Positions 42,567 to 51,573 of a stretch of DNA of 64,000 bases are shown here, piece after piece. Numbering within the stretch: the stretch's first letter is position 1; each line of letters begins with the position of its first letter. The notes under the pieces were generated by a model. It did not search any database and had not been told where the DNA came from. It worked only from the letters and a program-made list of their open reading frames with translations. A program made the position numbers and the translations under genes. The stretch comes from Streptomyces lanatus (lineage in GTDB: Bacteria; Actinomycetota; Actinomycetes; Streptomycetales; Streptomycetaceae): contig NZ_BNBM01000030.1 in the NCBI RefSeq assembly GCF_014655715.1, positions 1 to 64,000 on the forward strand, given 5' to 3'.

Positions 42567-44012
42567 ATGTCCCACCCCCCATCGCCTAGGTCGAACGCCG
42601 TGGTGGCGGTGCTGGCCTTCGCCGGGATCGTCGTCTCGCTGATGCAGACGCTGGTCATCCCGATCGTCCCGGAGCTGCCGAAGCTGCTGGACGCCCCGGC
42701 GTCCGACACCGCGTGGGCGGTGACCGCGACGCTGCTGGCCGCGGCCGTCGCGACGCCGGTGATGGGGCGGCTCGGTGACATGTACGGCAAGCGGCGGATG
42801 CTGCTGGTCAGTGTGGTGCTGCTGGTGACGGGGTCCGTCGTCTGTGCCCTCAGTGACACGCTGGTGCCGATGATCGTCGGGCGGGTGCTCCAGGGGCTGG
42901 CCTCCGGTGTCATCCCGCTCGGCATCAGCATCATGCGTGATGAGCTGCCCGCCGAGCGCCTCGGCTCCGCCACCGCCCTGATGAGCGCCTCCCTCGGTAT
43001 CGGCGGTGCGCTCGGGCTGCCCGCCGCCGCGCTGATCGCGGACAACTTCGACTGGCACGTCCTGTTCTGGACGTCGGCCGGTATGGGTGTCGTGGCGCTG
43101 GGGTGTGTGCTGCTGTTCGTGCCCGAGTCGAAGGTGCGTACCGGCGGACGCTTCGATCTCGTCGGCGGCATGGGCATGGCGGCCGGGCTGGTGTGTCTGC
43201 TGCTGGGGATCAGCAAGGGTGCCGACTGGGGCTGGACGAGTGGTACGACGCTCGGGCTGTTCGTCGCGGCCGTCGTGATCCTGCTGGCCTGGGGGTGGTG
43301 GGAGCTGCGGACCGAGCAGCCGCTGGTCGATCTGCGGACGACCGCCCGCCGTCAGGTGCTGGTCACCAATCTCGCCTCGATCGCGGTCGGCTTCGCCATG
43401 TTCGCGATGAGCCTGGTCATCCCGCAGCTCCTCCAGCTCCCCGCCCAGACCGGCTACGGCCTCGGCAAGTCGATGCTGGTCGCGGGTCTGTGTATGGCGC
43501 CCTCGGGGCTGGTCATGATGGCGACGGCCCCGGTCTCGGCGGCGATCTCGCGCGCGAAGGGTCCCAAGGTGACGCTGATGATCGGCGTGCTGATCGTCGC
43601 CGCGGGCTACGGCCTCAACATCGTCCTGATGTCGGAGGTCTGGCACTTCATCCTGGTCGCCTGCATCATCGGCGCCGGTGTCGGCTTCGGCTACGGCTCG
43701 ATGCCCGCCCTCATCATGAGTGCCGTGCCCGCGTCGGAGACGGCCGCCGCGAACAGCCTCAACACGCTGATGCGCTCTCTCGGTACGTCCACCGCGAGCG
43801 CCGTCGCCGGTGTGATCCTCGCCCAGATGACGACGAACCTCGGCGGCTACGCCCTCCCGTCCGAGAACGCCTTCAAGGTGGTCCTCGCGGTCGGCGCCGG
43901 GGCGGCCCTGCTGGCGTTCGTCGTGGCGTCGTTCATTCCGCGGCAGGGGTCGCCCGTCACGGACGGGCCTGTGGCGCAGGCGGCGGAACCCGCGGGCGCC
44001 ACCGCCAAGTAG
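42567..44012 (+). CDS. MFS multidrug transporter (DHA2, 14 helices)
   Basis: A 481-residue exporter: GRLGDMYGKRRMLLVSV (loop 2-3), LGSATALMSASLGIGGALGLP (motif C of antiporters). ATG 42567 follows GGAGG; an in-frame start ten codons earlier lacks one. Probably a drug efflux pump under MarR-type control. Confidence 0.9.
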   Translation: MSHPPSPRSNAVVAVLAFAGIVVSLMQTLVIPIVPELPKLLDAPASDTAWAVTATLLAAAVATPVMGRLGDMYGKRRMLLVSVVLLVTGSVVCALSDTLVPMIVGRVLQGLASGVIPLGISIMRDELPAERLGSATALMSASLGIGGALGLPAAALIADNFDWHVLFWTSAGMGVVALGCVLLFVPESKVRTGGRFDLVGGMGMAAGLVCLLLGISKGADWGWTSGTTLGLFVAAVVILLAWGWWELRTEQPLVDLRTTARRQVLVTNLASIAVGFAMFAMSLVIPQLLQLPAQTGYGLGKSMLVAGLCMAPSGLVMMATAPVSAAISRAKGPKVTLMIGVLIVAAGYGLNIVLMSEVWHFILVACIIGAGVGFGYGSMPALIMSAVPASETAAANSLNTLMRSLGTSTASAVAGVILAQMTTNLGGYALPSENAFKVVLAVGAGAALLAFVVASFIPRQGSPVTDGPVAQAAEPAGATAK

Positions 44013-44022
44013 CGGCTGACGC

Positions 44023-44592
44023 CTACAGGTTGCCCAGCGGCTCGATGTCGACCTTCACCGGTGTGCCCCACACCCGCAGCACCTCGTAGTCGGTGAACTC
44101 GTGCACCAGCCGGTAGGCCATGGCCGGGCGCGGTCCGCGGCGCTGGGCGGCGAGATACAGCTCGGCCTCCCGGCGGTCGCGGCGCGGTGTGCCGCACAGC
44201 TGCCACTCCTGGCCGTTCCACAGCTCCGGCAGCCAGCGCTGCTGGGGCTGTGGACGGTCGCCGCGCACGCCGTAGCGGGAGGGGACGGGGTGCTCGGGGG
44301 AGTAGGGGGCGGCGGGGCCGTTGAACTCGGCGCGGCGGGCCGCCCGGCGGCGGGTCTCGCAGAGCAGACAGAGGTCGGGGGCGGCGGTGTCGACCGGGCC
44401 GTTCGGGTGCTCCGGGCAGCGGGTGGTGGGGGCGGCGCCCGTGACGCTCTCGTCGAGAAGGTCCAGGGCGCGGCGCAGGTCGGCCTTGACCTCGTGGAGT
44501 CTGGCGTCCGGGGTGTCGGCGGTCAGCGCTTCGCCGTGCTCGCCGAGCAGACGGAGAGCACGGCCGAGGGCGGTCAGCTGGGCGTGGTTCAT
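44023..44592 (-). CDS. Hypothetical protein with two Cys pairs
   Basis: A 189-residue protein: helical N-terminus (MNHAQLTALGRALRLLG...), then a likely zinc site made of TRCPEHPNGP and LCLLCETRRRAARR, then a C-terminal domain (RWLPELWNGQEWQLCGTPRRDRREAELYLAAQ). No family recognised. Start ATG overlaps the ankyrin gene stop by ATGA, so the two are co-translated. Confidence 0.8.
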   Translation of the reverse strand: MNHAQLTALGRALRLLGEHGEALTADTPDARLHEVKADLRRALDLLDESVTGAAPTTRCPEHPNGPVDTAAPDLCLLCETRRRAARRAEFNGPAAPYSPEHPVPSRYGVRGDRPQPQQRWLPELWNGQEWQLCGTPRRDRREAELYLAAQRRGPRPAMAYRLVHEFTDYEVLRVWGTPVKVDIEPLGNL

Positions 44593-45551
44593 GGGGTGGC
44601 TCCGAAATCCGGGAGTTCGACCCAGTGGTCCGGTGGGCCGAGTATCGCTCGGGCGTCGGTCGGGCGCAGACCGGCGTACGCGAGCGAGTAGGCGACTGCC
44701 TGGTTGCAGTAGACGTACGAGAACAGGACCTCCTCCGGACCGTCGTCCACGTCCGGGTCGCCGCCCGGGTGCAGGTCCGAGCCTTCGCAGACGCCGTCCC
44801 GGTGGATGCTGCCCTGGTTGCCGCTCTTGGGGTTGGCGTACAGGCCGTAGCAGACGGTGCCCGCGGACAGGCGGGTGAGGATGCCGGACCTCGCGGGGCC
44901 GTATCCCCACGGCTGCGTGACGACACAGCCGCCCGGCACCGTCGTCACGCCGACGAGCCGCAGGGTCTCGTCCATGTCGTAGTCGTACGGATCCTCCAGT
45001 ACGCCGGCCATCAGCTCGGCGTCGGCCGGTGTCGCCTCCAGGCGGCGTATCGCCTCCTCGGCGTCGATACCAGCCACGCACGCCAGCCCCAGGCCTTCGT
45101 AGTAGATGTCGCCGAGGGCTGCGATGAGTCGGCGGCCCTCGTCCGCCACCGCACGCTCGGCCTCCGTCAGACCGGCGGTCTGAACCCCGGGCAGACCGGG
45201 CTCCGGTCCGGCAAGGCTCAGCCGCCCCGGCGTCCACCCGCCGTGCCCCGTCCACCCCAGGTCGGCTCCGGCGGCGGCCAGCACTCGCGCGTTCTCCGAG
45301 CGGCCCGCCACCACCGCCTCCCACAACGCCGTGGTCCCGCCCTCCAACGCGTCCACGTCCGCCACCCGCCGCGCCAGTTCCGCGACGACCTCCGGCGAGC
45401 CGAACACCGCCGCCCGGTGCAGGGGCCGCGAGCTTCCGCCGGCCCACCTCTCCGGATCGGCCCCCGCGTCGAGACGCCGCTTCACGTCTGCGTGATCCCG
45501 CCAGCCCAGATAGTCCATGCCCGCCCAGGCGCCGGCGTCCCTGCCCGTCAT
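44589..45551 (-). CDS. Ankyrin repeat protein
   Basis: A 320-residue protein with about three ankyrin repeats in the first 110 residues (SSRPLHRAAVFGSPEVVAELARR, GGTTALWEAVVAGRSENARVLAAAGADLGW), then a C-terminal region of unknown fold with a Cys/Gly-rich part (VPGGCVVTQPWGYGP, GTVCYGLYANPKSGNQG). Coupled to the zinc-site protein, suggesting a two-protein complex. Confidence 0.85.
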   Translation of the reverse strand: MTGRDAGAWAGMDYLGWRDHADVKRRLDAGADPERWAGGSSRPLHRAAVFGSPEVVAELARRVADVDALEGGTTALWEAVVAGRSENARVLAAAGADLGWTGHGGWTPGRLSLAGPEPGLPGVQTAGLTEAERAVADEGRRLIAALGDIYYEGLGLACVAGIDAEEAIRRLEATPADAELMAGVLEDPYDYDMDETLRLVGVTTVPGGCVVTQPWGYGPARSGILTRLSAGTVCYGLYANPKSGNQGSIHRDGVCEGSDLHPGGDPDVDDGPEEVLFSYVYCNQAVAYSLAYAGLRPTDARAILGPPDHWVELPDFGATP

Positions 45552-45636
45552 CCCCTGCCCCCTCCAGCCCGCCGTCTCTCCCTACTCACACCATCGCAGA
45601 CAGCACTGACAACGGGCGGCGGGCCGTGGGGGTTCG

Positions 45637-46176
45637 TCAGCCCATGCTCTTCGCGCCGTCCAGGGCCTCGCGGATGATGTCGGCGTGACCGCTGTGCTGG
45701 GCGGTCTCGGCGACGATGTGCAGCAGCACCCTGCGGGCCGACCACCGCGCACTCGGCTCGAACCACGGGGCCTTCGGCAGCGGGTGCGAGGCATTGAGGT
45801 CGGGCAGGCTCTCGACCAACTTGTCTGTCCGCGCCGCCACTTCCTCGTACGCCGCGAGTACGCCGGCGAGTGTCTCGCCGGGCAGCATCTTGAAGTCGTC
45901 GGCCCGCTTCGCGAAGTCCTTCTCGGTCATCGCGGTGAAGTCGGGCATCGCGGACGGGCCCCGCTCGATGAACTCCGCCCAACCCCGCTCCACCGACGTG
46001 ACGTGTTTGATCAGTCCGCCGAGACACAGCTCACTGGCCGTGGTCCGCTGCCCCACCTGCTCGTCGGTGAGGTCACGGGTGGTGAAGCGCAGGAAGTGGC
46101 GCTGCTTGGAGAGCGCCTCCAGGAGGTCGGCGCGCTCGTCGATGACGGTGGTGTTGTTCTTCGTGGTCTCGTTCAT
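45637..46176 (-). CDS. DinB family protein (DUF664)
   Basis: A 179-residue four-helix protein: LLEALSKQRHFLRFTTRDLTDEQVGQRTTASELCLGGLIKHVTSVERGW and C-terminal VLLHIVAETAQHSGHADIIREALDG, giving the metal-binding His set. Members are thiol-dependent transferases (bacillithiol or mycothiol linked). A GTG three codons upstream is an alternative start. Confidence 0.88.
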   Translation of the reverse strand: MNETTKNNTTVIDERADLLEALSKQRHFLRFTTRDLTDEQVGQRTTASELCLGGLIKHVTSVERGWAEFIERGPSAMPDFTAMTEKDFAKRADDFKMLPGETLAGVLAAYEEVAARTDKLVESLPDLNASHPLPKAPWFEPSARWSARRVLLHIVAETAQHSGHADIIREALDGAKSMG

Positions 46177-46202
46177 GAGGCCCACGGTAGGAACTGATTA
46201 GG

Positions 46203-46403
46203 TCAGATCCTGACCGCATCGATGAACGCCGCCCATGTTGATGCTCGGAAGATGAGTTTCGGACCGTGGGGGTTCTTGGAGTCGCGGACGGGAACGAGGG
46301 TGGGGTGGCCGTCGGCGACTTCGAGGCAGTCGTTGCCGCCAGCGCTGTACGTCGACTTGCGCCAGGTGGCCGTGCTCAGGTCGTAGTTAGGGGTTTTCCT
46401 CAT
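46203..46403 (-). CDS. DUF397 protein paired with the XRE regulator
   Basis: A 66-residue protein with the DUF397 pattern WRKSTYSAGGNDCLEVADG ... VPVRDSKNPHGP ... FRASTWAAFIDAV. Overlaps the XRE gene. In Streptomyces such proteins act with their XRE partner in the WhiJ/BldB-like or toxin-antitoxin-like pairs affecting development. Confidence 0.92.
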   Translation of the reverse strand: MRKTPNYDLSTATWRKSTYSAGGNDCLEVADGHPTLVPVRDSKNPHGPKLIFRASTWAAFIDAVRI

Positions 46404-47226
46404 GGTCGTAATCCTGCGCCAAGGCCTCAATCAGGGCCAGGGACTTCTCCCGCGAGAGTGCGCAGGCCACGAGGAGATCGAACCTGAACCTTTGTTGGGC
46501 GACCGTGGCCGGGTCGTCCTCCAGCCGTCCGGTGCCGGGCCCCTCGTAGTAGACCAGCGGAGGAGCGTCCTCGAACTCCATTAGTTTCAGGGCGCCTTGA
46601 ATCGCCGGGTGCGCTCCCTCGCTGAGCGGCACCACCTGCACGATTGCCCGGTTCCTGCGGGCCAGATCGGCGATGTGGCGCAGGGCCTCCGCCATCACCG
46701 TCCGGCCGCCGGTCTCCCGGCGCAACGCCGCCTCGTCGAGCACCGTCCACAACACGGGCTTTGTTGGGTGGTCGAGCAGACGGATGCGCTCCATCCTGCC
46801 TTCCGTCCACTCCTCGATGGTCTCTTCCGTGGCGGTCGGGTCGTACGCGCGGTTCACGGCTCGTGCGTACGCCGGGGTCTGGAGCAGACCGGGGATGAGC
46901 AGCGGCGCGTACTGTCTGATCGCCGCAGCCTGCGCTTCGGCCTCCGCCGCCTCCGCGAAGTGGTCCTCATACTTCGACTTCGCTGCCGCCCCGCAGTTCC
47001 GCTCGAAGAACCCGTCCGTTTCCAGCACCTTGTCGATCAGCGGGGCCATGTCGGGCCGCAAACGCCGTGTGCCGGACTCCAGTTGGCCGACGAACGTGCC
47101 GCTCACGAACAGTTTCAGGCCCAAGGCCGCTTGGCTCAGACCCTTCTTCTCGCGGGCGTGACGTAATTCCGCGCCAAGCATGGCGCGCGGCGATGACGAC
47201 GGATCAAGGTCCTTCGGTCCCGGCAT
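46387..47226 (-). CDS. XRE-family regulator with DUF5753
   Basis: A 279-residue protein: helix-turn-helix in residues about 15-70 (LGAELRHAREKKGLSQAALGLKLFVSGTFVGQLESGTRR), DUF5753 from about 95 to the end (YAPLLIPGLLQTPAYARAV ... ALRHIADLARRNRAIVQVVPLSEGAHP). WhiJ-like regulator, forming an operon with the overlapping DUF397 gene. Confidence 0.94.
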   Translation of the reverse strand: MPGPKDLDPSSSPRAMLGAELRHAREKKGLSQAALGLKLFVSGTFVGQLESGTRRLRPDMAPLIDKVLETDGFFERNCGAAAKSKYEDHFAEAAEAEAQAAAIRQYAPLLIPGLLQTPAYARAVNRAYDPTATEETIEEWTEGRMERIRLLDHPTKPVLWTVLDEAALRRETGGRTVMAEALRHIADLARRNRAIVQVVPLSEGAHPAIQGALKLMEFEDAPPLVYYEGPGTGRLEDDPATVAQQRFRFDLLVACALSREKSLALIEALAQDYDHEENP

Positions 47227-47341
47227 GGCGGCTCCCGGTTGAACATCGCAGCTGTTGGTGCTCCCCGTCTGGCCAGGTTAGAGCCGTGACCGCCACGCTG
47301 TGTTGTGAATCGCAAACTATGCGTAGAGAGGTGAGTTGAGC

Positions 47342-47557
47342 GTGCGGTCGACTCAAGAAGTCGTGGCGTCCCTGCGAGAGGCGCTGAGTGACGTGGGTGT
47401 CGTGCTGCCGTCCCTGGGCGTGGACCCGGTCACCGGGGCCAGTAAGGACCCGTACGCCTTGGTCCAGTTGGGCCGGTGCAACGTACGGACGGCCGAGCGG
47501 TTGGTCGCGGCGTTGCGTGGGGAGGCGATGGAGCCGGAGGGGAGACTGCCGCGTTAG
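47342..47557 (+). CDS. Small hypothetical protein divergent from the XRE gene
   Basis: 71 residues: RSTQEVVASLREALSDVGVVLPSLGVD ... YALVQLGRCNVRTAERLVAALRGEA. GTG 47342 has GAGAGGTGAG upstream; TTG 47336 is too close to it. I have a sense of similar small proteins near XRE/DUF397 loci, but no function. Confidence 0.7.
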   Translation: MRSTQEVVASLREALSDVGVVLPSLGVDPVTGASKDPYALVQLGRCNVRTAERLVAALRGEAMEPEGRLPR

Positions 47558-47562
47558 CCCTG

Positions 47563-48519
47563 CTATTTGCCCGGGAGGAGCGCCAGGGCCTCGGTCATGC
47601 GTTTCCAGCCGCCTGTCACGGTCCCTCCGATGGCCGCGCCGAGCGCGATGAGGACTGCTTGGGGGAATGCCGGCAGGCCGAGGGGGCGGGCGGCGGTCCA
47701 GGCGGCGAGCCCTCCGCCGGCGATGGCCGTGATCACCAGCACCATGTGGGCCGACTCCATACGGGCGTTGCGGGTGAGGGACACCGGCTCGACCCCCTCC
47801 AGTTCCTCCTCGGGGAGAAGGCTGCCGACCCGGCCCTCGGCGTACCGTTCGCCGATCGTCACGAGTTTGCGGGCGAGTTCCGGGAGCGCGGTGTCCGGGG
47901 CGATGTCCAGCCGGTACAGGTCGTTCCGGAGGGCACCGGCGACTTGGGCGGCATGCCGGCGGGCGGCAGTGTGCCGTACGGAGTAGGCGGACATGGTGCG
48001 GCGGGTGCGGCTCGCGCGCAGCAGCCATCGCTCTATCTGGCGGTGCAGGCGGTCGAGTTCGCGCAGCTGCTTCGGCCTCTCGGCGTCGGTGGCGGCGTGG
48101 GCGCCGGCGCAGACGATGACCGCGGTGGTGGTCAGCTGGATCAGCCGGTTGCGGGTGGTGGCGCCGCCCGCCGGGGTCCGGTCCATCACCGCGATCATCG
48201 CCGAGCCCGCCACCACCATGGTCAAGATGGCCGCACCCACGGAGCCCACCGGGGCGTACGCCGGGGCCGTGCCGTGCAGCCAACGGCCCACCGCGGCTGC
48301 CGAGGCGAACGAACCGATGGCGATGAGGCACAACACCACTGACCACAGGGAATCGACGAGTGTCTCCTTTACCGTTTCCCTGATCACCGTTCGGGTCAGC
48401 GGGGCTTCCGCGGGCTCGACGAGGGACAGGCGGTCGAGCGACGTATCGAAGGCGGCGAGTTTCTGGGCCGCCGCTTCTCTCCGCCGTTGTACCTCCGCGC
48501 GTGCCCAGTCTTCCGCCAT
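47563..48519 (-). CDS. Membrane protein of unknown function
   Basis: About 318 residues with four predicted helices in two pairs: SLWSVVLCLIAIGSFASAAAVG, VGAAILTMVVAGSAMIAVM, then near the C-terminus MVLVITAIAGGGLAAW and AVLIALGAAIGGTVTGG, with a long charged helical middle (Arg-rich, residues 130-240). ATG 48519 is used; TTG 48531 has a better spaced GGGAGG and is possible. Last gene of the sigma/ABC operon run, or separate. Confidence 0.75.
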   Translation of the reverse strand: MAEDWARAEVQRRREAAAQKLAAFDTSLDRLSLVEPAEAPLTRTVIRETVKETLVDSLWSVVLCLIAIGSFASAAAVGRWLHGTAPAYAPVGSVGAAILTMVVAGSAMIAVMDRTPAGGATTRNRLIQLTTTAVIVCAGAHAATDAERPKQLRELDRLHRQIERWLLRASRTRRTMSAYSVRHTAARRHAAQVAGALRNDLYRLDIAPDTALPELARKLVTIGERYAEGRVGSLLPEEELEGVEPVSLTRNARMESAHMVLVITAIAGGGLAAWTAARPLGLPAFPQAVLIALGAAIGGTVTGGWKRMTEALALLPGK

Positions 48520-48554
48520 GGGATCGGACAAGGCAGCCACCTCCCGAGCCGTCG

Positions 48555-49388
48555 TCAGCCGTTCAGTCGCTCGTACTGTTCCCGCGTCAGCCGTACGGCA
48601 TCCGCCGCCACGTTCTCCTCCAGGTGCGCCACGCTCCCCGTGCCCGGGATCGGGACGATCACCGGGGAGTGGGCGAGGAGCCAGGCGAGGGCGACCTGGG
48701 TGGGTGTGGCGTCGAGTTCCTTGGCGATCGCGGCGATGTCCGCGGACCGTCCGCCCGACTGGCCCGCTGCCGCCGGCCGCCAGGGCAGGAAGGCGATCCG
48801 GGCCTCCTCGCACGCGGTCAGTACGGGCTCGTGCTCGCGGTCGAGGATGTTGTAGCGGTTCTGGACGCTGGCGATGTCCACGACGGCGCGGGCGGCGGCG
48901 AGTTCGTCGACGGTGACCTCGGAGAGGCCGATGTGGCGGATCTTGCCCTCGGCGCGCAGGTCGCGGAGGGCGCCGAGCTGGTCGGGGAGGGGGACGTCCG
49001 GGTCGAGGCGGTGGAGCTGGAGCAGGTCGATGTGGTCGAGGCGGAGGCGGAGCAGGGCCTCGTCGACCTGGGCGCGGAGGTCGGCGGGGTCGCCCGCGTG
49101 GCGCCAGCCCTCGCCGGTGGTGGTGTGGCGGATGCCGACCTTCGTGGCCAGTACGAGGTCGGCCGGGTACGGGTGCAGGGCCTCGGCGAGGAGATCCTCG
49201 TTGGCGCCCCAGCCGTAGAGGTGGGCGGTGTCGATGAGGGTGACGCCGAGTTCGACGGCGCGCCGGGCGACCGCGACGCACCTGGTGCGGTTCTCGGCGG
49301 TCTCCGGCCGCAGATGCATCGCCCCGAAGCCGAGGCGTCGTACGTCCAGTTCGCCGCCGATGCGGTACGTCGTGCCCGGTGCCGTCAT
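48555..49388 (-). CDS. Aldo/keto reductase
   Basis: A 277-residue NADPH-dependent TIM-barrel reductase: LIDTAHLYGWGANEDLLAEAL (catalytic Tyr), DHIDLLQLHRLDPDV, and IVPIPGTGSVAHLEENVAA. Its ATG overlaps the stop of the upstream membrane gene (ATGA), so it is translated with the ABC operon. Substrate unknown. Confidence 0.93.
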   Translation of the reverse strand: MTAPGTTYRIGGELDVRRLGFGAMHLRPETAENRTRCVAVARRAVELGVTLIDTAHLYGWGANEDLLAEALHPYPADLVLATKVGIRHTTTGEGWRHAGDPADLRAQVDEALLRLRLDHIDLLQLHRLDPDVPLPDQLGALRDLRAEGKIRHIGLSEVTVDELAAARAVVDIASVQNRYNILDREHEPVLTACEEARIAFLPWRPAAAGQSGGRSADIAAIAKELDATPTQVALAWLLAHSPVIVPIPGTGSVAHLEENVAADAVRLTREQYERLNG

Positions 49389-50026
49389 GTGGTCACGCTA
49401 ACAGGGGAGTTGAGCCGGGGCCTTTCCTGTAGGAGTACGGCCGTGAGGCCCGCCGCGACGGTCAGAGCCGAGGCCCAGAGCCAGCGGGACGCGTGCCATG
49501 ACTCGCCGTACGGCACGGCGAACAGCTGCTCCCGGGCGGGGCTCAGGGCGAGGGCGAGGGGCAGCAGGACGCTGCCCGGCGCGGCCAGGGCGCTGCCGCG
49601 TTCCCCGCCGGAGCGGCGCAGGCCGAGCGCGGACAGCAGGATCGTGGCCGTGGCCAACGCGGCTGCCTCCAGGGCCAGTCCGGGCAGCGGCAGCGCGATC
49701 CGGTCGTACGGGTGCATCGCGGCCCGGAGTAAGAGTGCGCACGTCGTCCAGGTCATGGCCGACGGCACGCACACCAGCGCCAGCCGCAGCAGCCGCCGTA
49801 CCGTCGCCGGGAACGGCACTGTCGCGGTCGTGTCGGCCGCCGGGTCGTCCAGCGCGAACGCGACGGGGAAGACGCACAGCACCGCCGCCACGCGCAGCAG
49901 CAGGGCGGCGTCGCCCGGTGCGAGGTGGGTGGAGAGCGCGAGCGGGAGGACGGCGACCGCCAGGGGCGTGGCCGTGCCCAGTGCCATCGGTGTCCGGGGC
50001 GTGAGGCGGAGCAGGTGCGGTACCAA
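49385..50026 (-). CDS. Membrane protein, probable ABC transporter subunit
   Basis: About 213 residues with six hydrophobic segments (TPMALGTATPLAVAVLPLAL, ALLLRVAAVLCVFPVAFAL, LALEAAALATATILLSALG and others). No good ribosome binding site is visible; the start may be TTG 50026 or ATG 49987. Lies nine bases after the larger permease gene and probably forms part of the same transporter. Confidence 0.7.
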   Translation of the reverse strand: MVPHLLRLTPRTPMALGTATPLAVAVLPLALSTHLAPGDAALLLRVAAVLCVFPVAFALDDPAADTTATVPFPATVRRLLRLALVCVPSAMTWTTCALLLRAAMHPYDRIALPLPGLALEAAALATATILLSALGLRRSGGERGSALAAPGSVLLPLALALSPAREQLFAVPYGESWHASRWLWASALTVAAGLTAVLLQERPRLNSPVSVTT

Positions 50027-50034
50027 GGCGGTGG

Positions 50035-51573
50035 TCAGCGGGCCGCGCACAGGGTGCCCTCCGAAGCCTGCTCGGCGTTCGCGGGCGCCGATACGCCCAG
50101 CAGCCGCGCGGCTCGTTCGGTGCTCGTACGGTCGTCCGTGAGGGCGGGCCAGGACGACTTCAGGCGGTCGCCGACCTCGGCCGTGGGCCGGTCGAGCAGG
50201 TCGAGGACGACCCGGACCTCGGGGTCGCTGACGGACAGGGCCTGGGACGACTCCAGCGTGGTGAGCGTGACGCCGCCGAAGCTGCGCCGGTCCAGGGAGC
50301 GCAGGGCGTCGGCTGTCTCCGGGGTCGCCTGCGCCGCGAGCCAGAGCACCGTCACGGCGCGGGCCCGGCACAGCATCGATCCGGTCGGTGCGCCTTCCCG
50401 GCCGGGGCCGGAGACCACGCGGTCGGCGAACCGCACCGCGAAGGACAGCATTTCGCCGCCGCCGATGTCGTCCGTGCCCCACCCGGTGCCGACGGTGACG
50501 GCACCGGGTGTGCGGTGCCGGGTGTCGTCCTGCGCCCACGCCTGAAGCGGCGGCGTGGCCGATACGCCCTCGCCGCCACCGGCGAGGAAGAGCCGTTGGC
50601 GTACCGCGTACGGACCGGTCCGCTCGGCGGCCGGAACTCTCCCGAGGATGCCGTCGGTGACCCGCCGCCAGTCCTCGGCGCGGTTCAGGAACTCGGGGAA
50701 CGCGCAGAACGTGACCTGCCCGGCGACCCGGCAGCGCTGCCGGTCTCCCGGGTGCCGCTCGGCGTCCGCACGGCGGGCGGCGAGGTCGTCGGGAAGCGGG
50801 CGGTACTGCACGGCGCCGGTCACGACGGCCGTGGCGACCAGCAGGACCAGGGCCGCTCGTGCCGGGAGCGGGCGCGCTCCGGAGCGGAGCAGGGCCAGCA
50901 GGACCAGTACGCCGGTCACGGCGGCCAGATAGGCGAGATGGGTCAGCGCCGGGCGGTGCATCAGACCGGCGGGCAGCGGTGCCGCGAACTCGCTCTCCAC
51001 GCCGACCGGGCCCACCCACTTCATGCCGCGTGCGCCCAGCGCGCTGCTCAGGACCAGAGCGCCGAGGAACAGCACCGCGAAGGGGCCCGCCGTGGCCGAC
51101 GGCGTGAAGCGGGCGAGCGCCACCCCGGCACAGCCGGCGAGGAGGACCACTACCGGGCCGGTGACGAGTTCGACCGGCGACGGGCTGCCCACGGCGGTCG
51201 GCGCCGTCGCGGCGTAGAGGATCCGGGCCCCCGTCAGCACGGCGGCCACCAATGCCGGCGGGACGGCGGCGGCGAGGTGGGCGAGCGTCCTGCGCCACAA
51301 GGGCAGCGCGAGCACCTCGCACAGCGGCTGTGCGCCGTGCCGGTGCATCCGGGTGGCCGCGAGGTTCGTCCCGATCAGCGCACCCACGGCCGGGAGGAGC
51401 AGCGTCACCTGGGTGTAGCGGTCCTCGTCCTGGAGCACCGGGTACTGGCCGCTCCATCCCTCGCTCCACGCCTCGTACGCCCAGAGCGCGGCATACAGCA
51501 ACACGGCGACCAGGAACGCCGGATGCCGCAGCGCCCGCGCCGACTCGACGCGTGCCATGGCCCTGGCGCTCAT
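50035..51573 (-). CDS. ABC-type permease-like membrane protein with large extracytoplasmic domain
   Basis: A 512-residue protein: six to seven helices in residues 15-255 (FLVAVLLYAALWAYEAW, VTLLLPAVGALIGTNLAA, LVTGPVVVLLAGCAGVALA...), then a soluble C-terminal half of about 260 residues with paired Cys (QRCRVAGQVTFCAFPEF). Begins in the last codons of the ATPase gene (ATGA). The fold outline is that of ABC-2 permeases. Confidence 0.8.
   Translation of the reverse strand: MSARAMARVESARALRHPAFLVAVLLYAALWAYEAWSEGWSGQYPVLQDEDRYTQVTLLLPAVGALIGTNLAATRMHRHGAQPLCEVLALPLWRRTLAHLAAAVPPALVAAVLTGARILYAATAPTAVGSPSPVELVTGPVVVLLAGCAGVALARFTPSATAGPFAVLFLGALVLSSALGARGMKWVGPVGVESEFAAPLPAGLMHRPALTHLAYLAAVTGVLVLLALLRSGARPLPARAALVLLVATAVVTGAVQYRPLPDDLAARRADAERHPGDRQRCRVAGQVTFCAFPEFLNRAEDWRRVTDGILGRVPAAERTGPYAVRQRLFLAGGGEGVSATPPLQAWAQDDTRHRTPGAVTVGTGWGTDDIGGGEMLSFAVRFADRVVSGPGREGAPTGSMLCRARAVTVLWLAAQATPETADALRSLDRRSFGGVTLTTLESSQALSVSDPEVRVVLDLLDRPTAEVGDRLKSSWPALTDDRTSTERAARLLGVSAPANAEQASEGTLCAAR

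Noticed and set aside
48520..49281. N-terminal extension of the membrane protein frame upstream of 48531
   Set aside because: It runs antisense-frame through the aldo/keto reductase gene and is Arg/Pro/His-rich shadow sequence.
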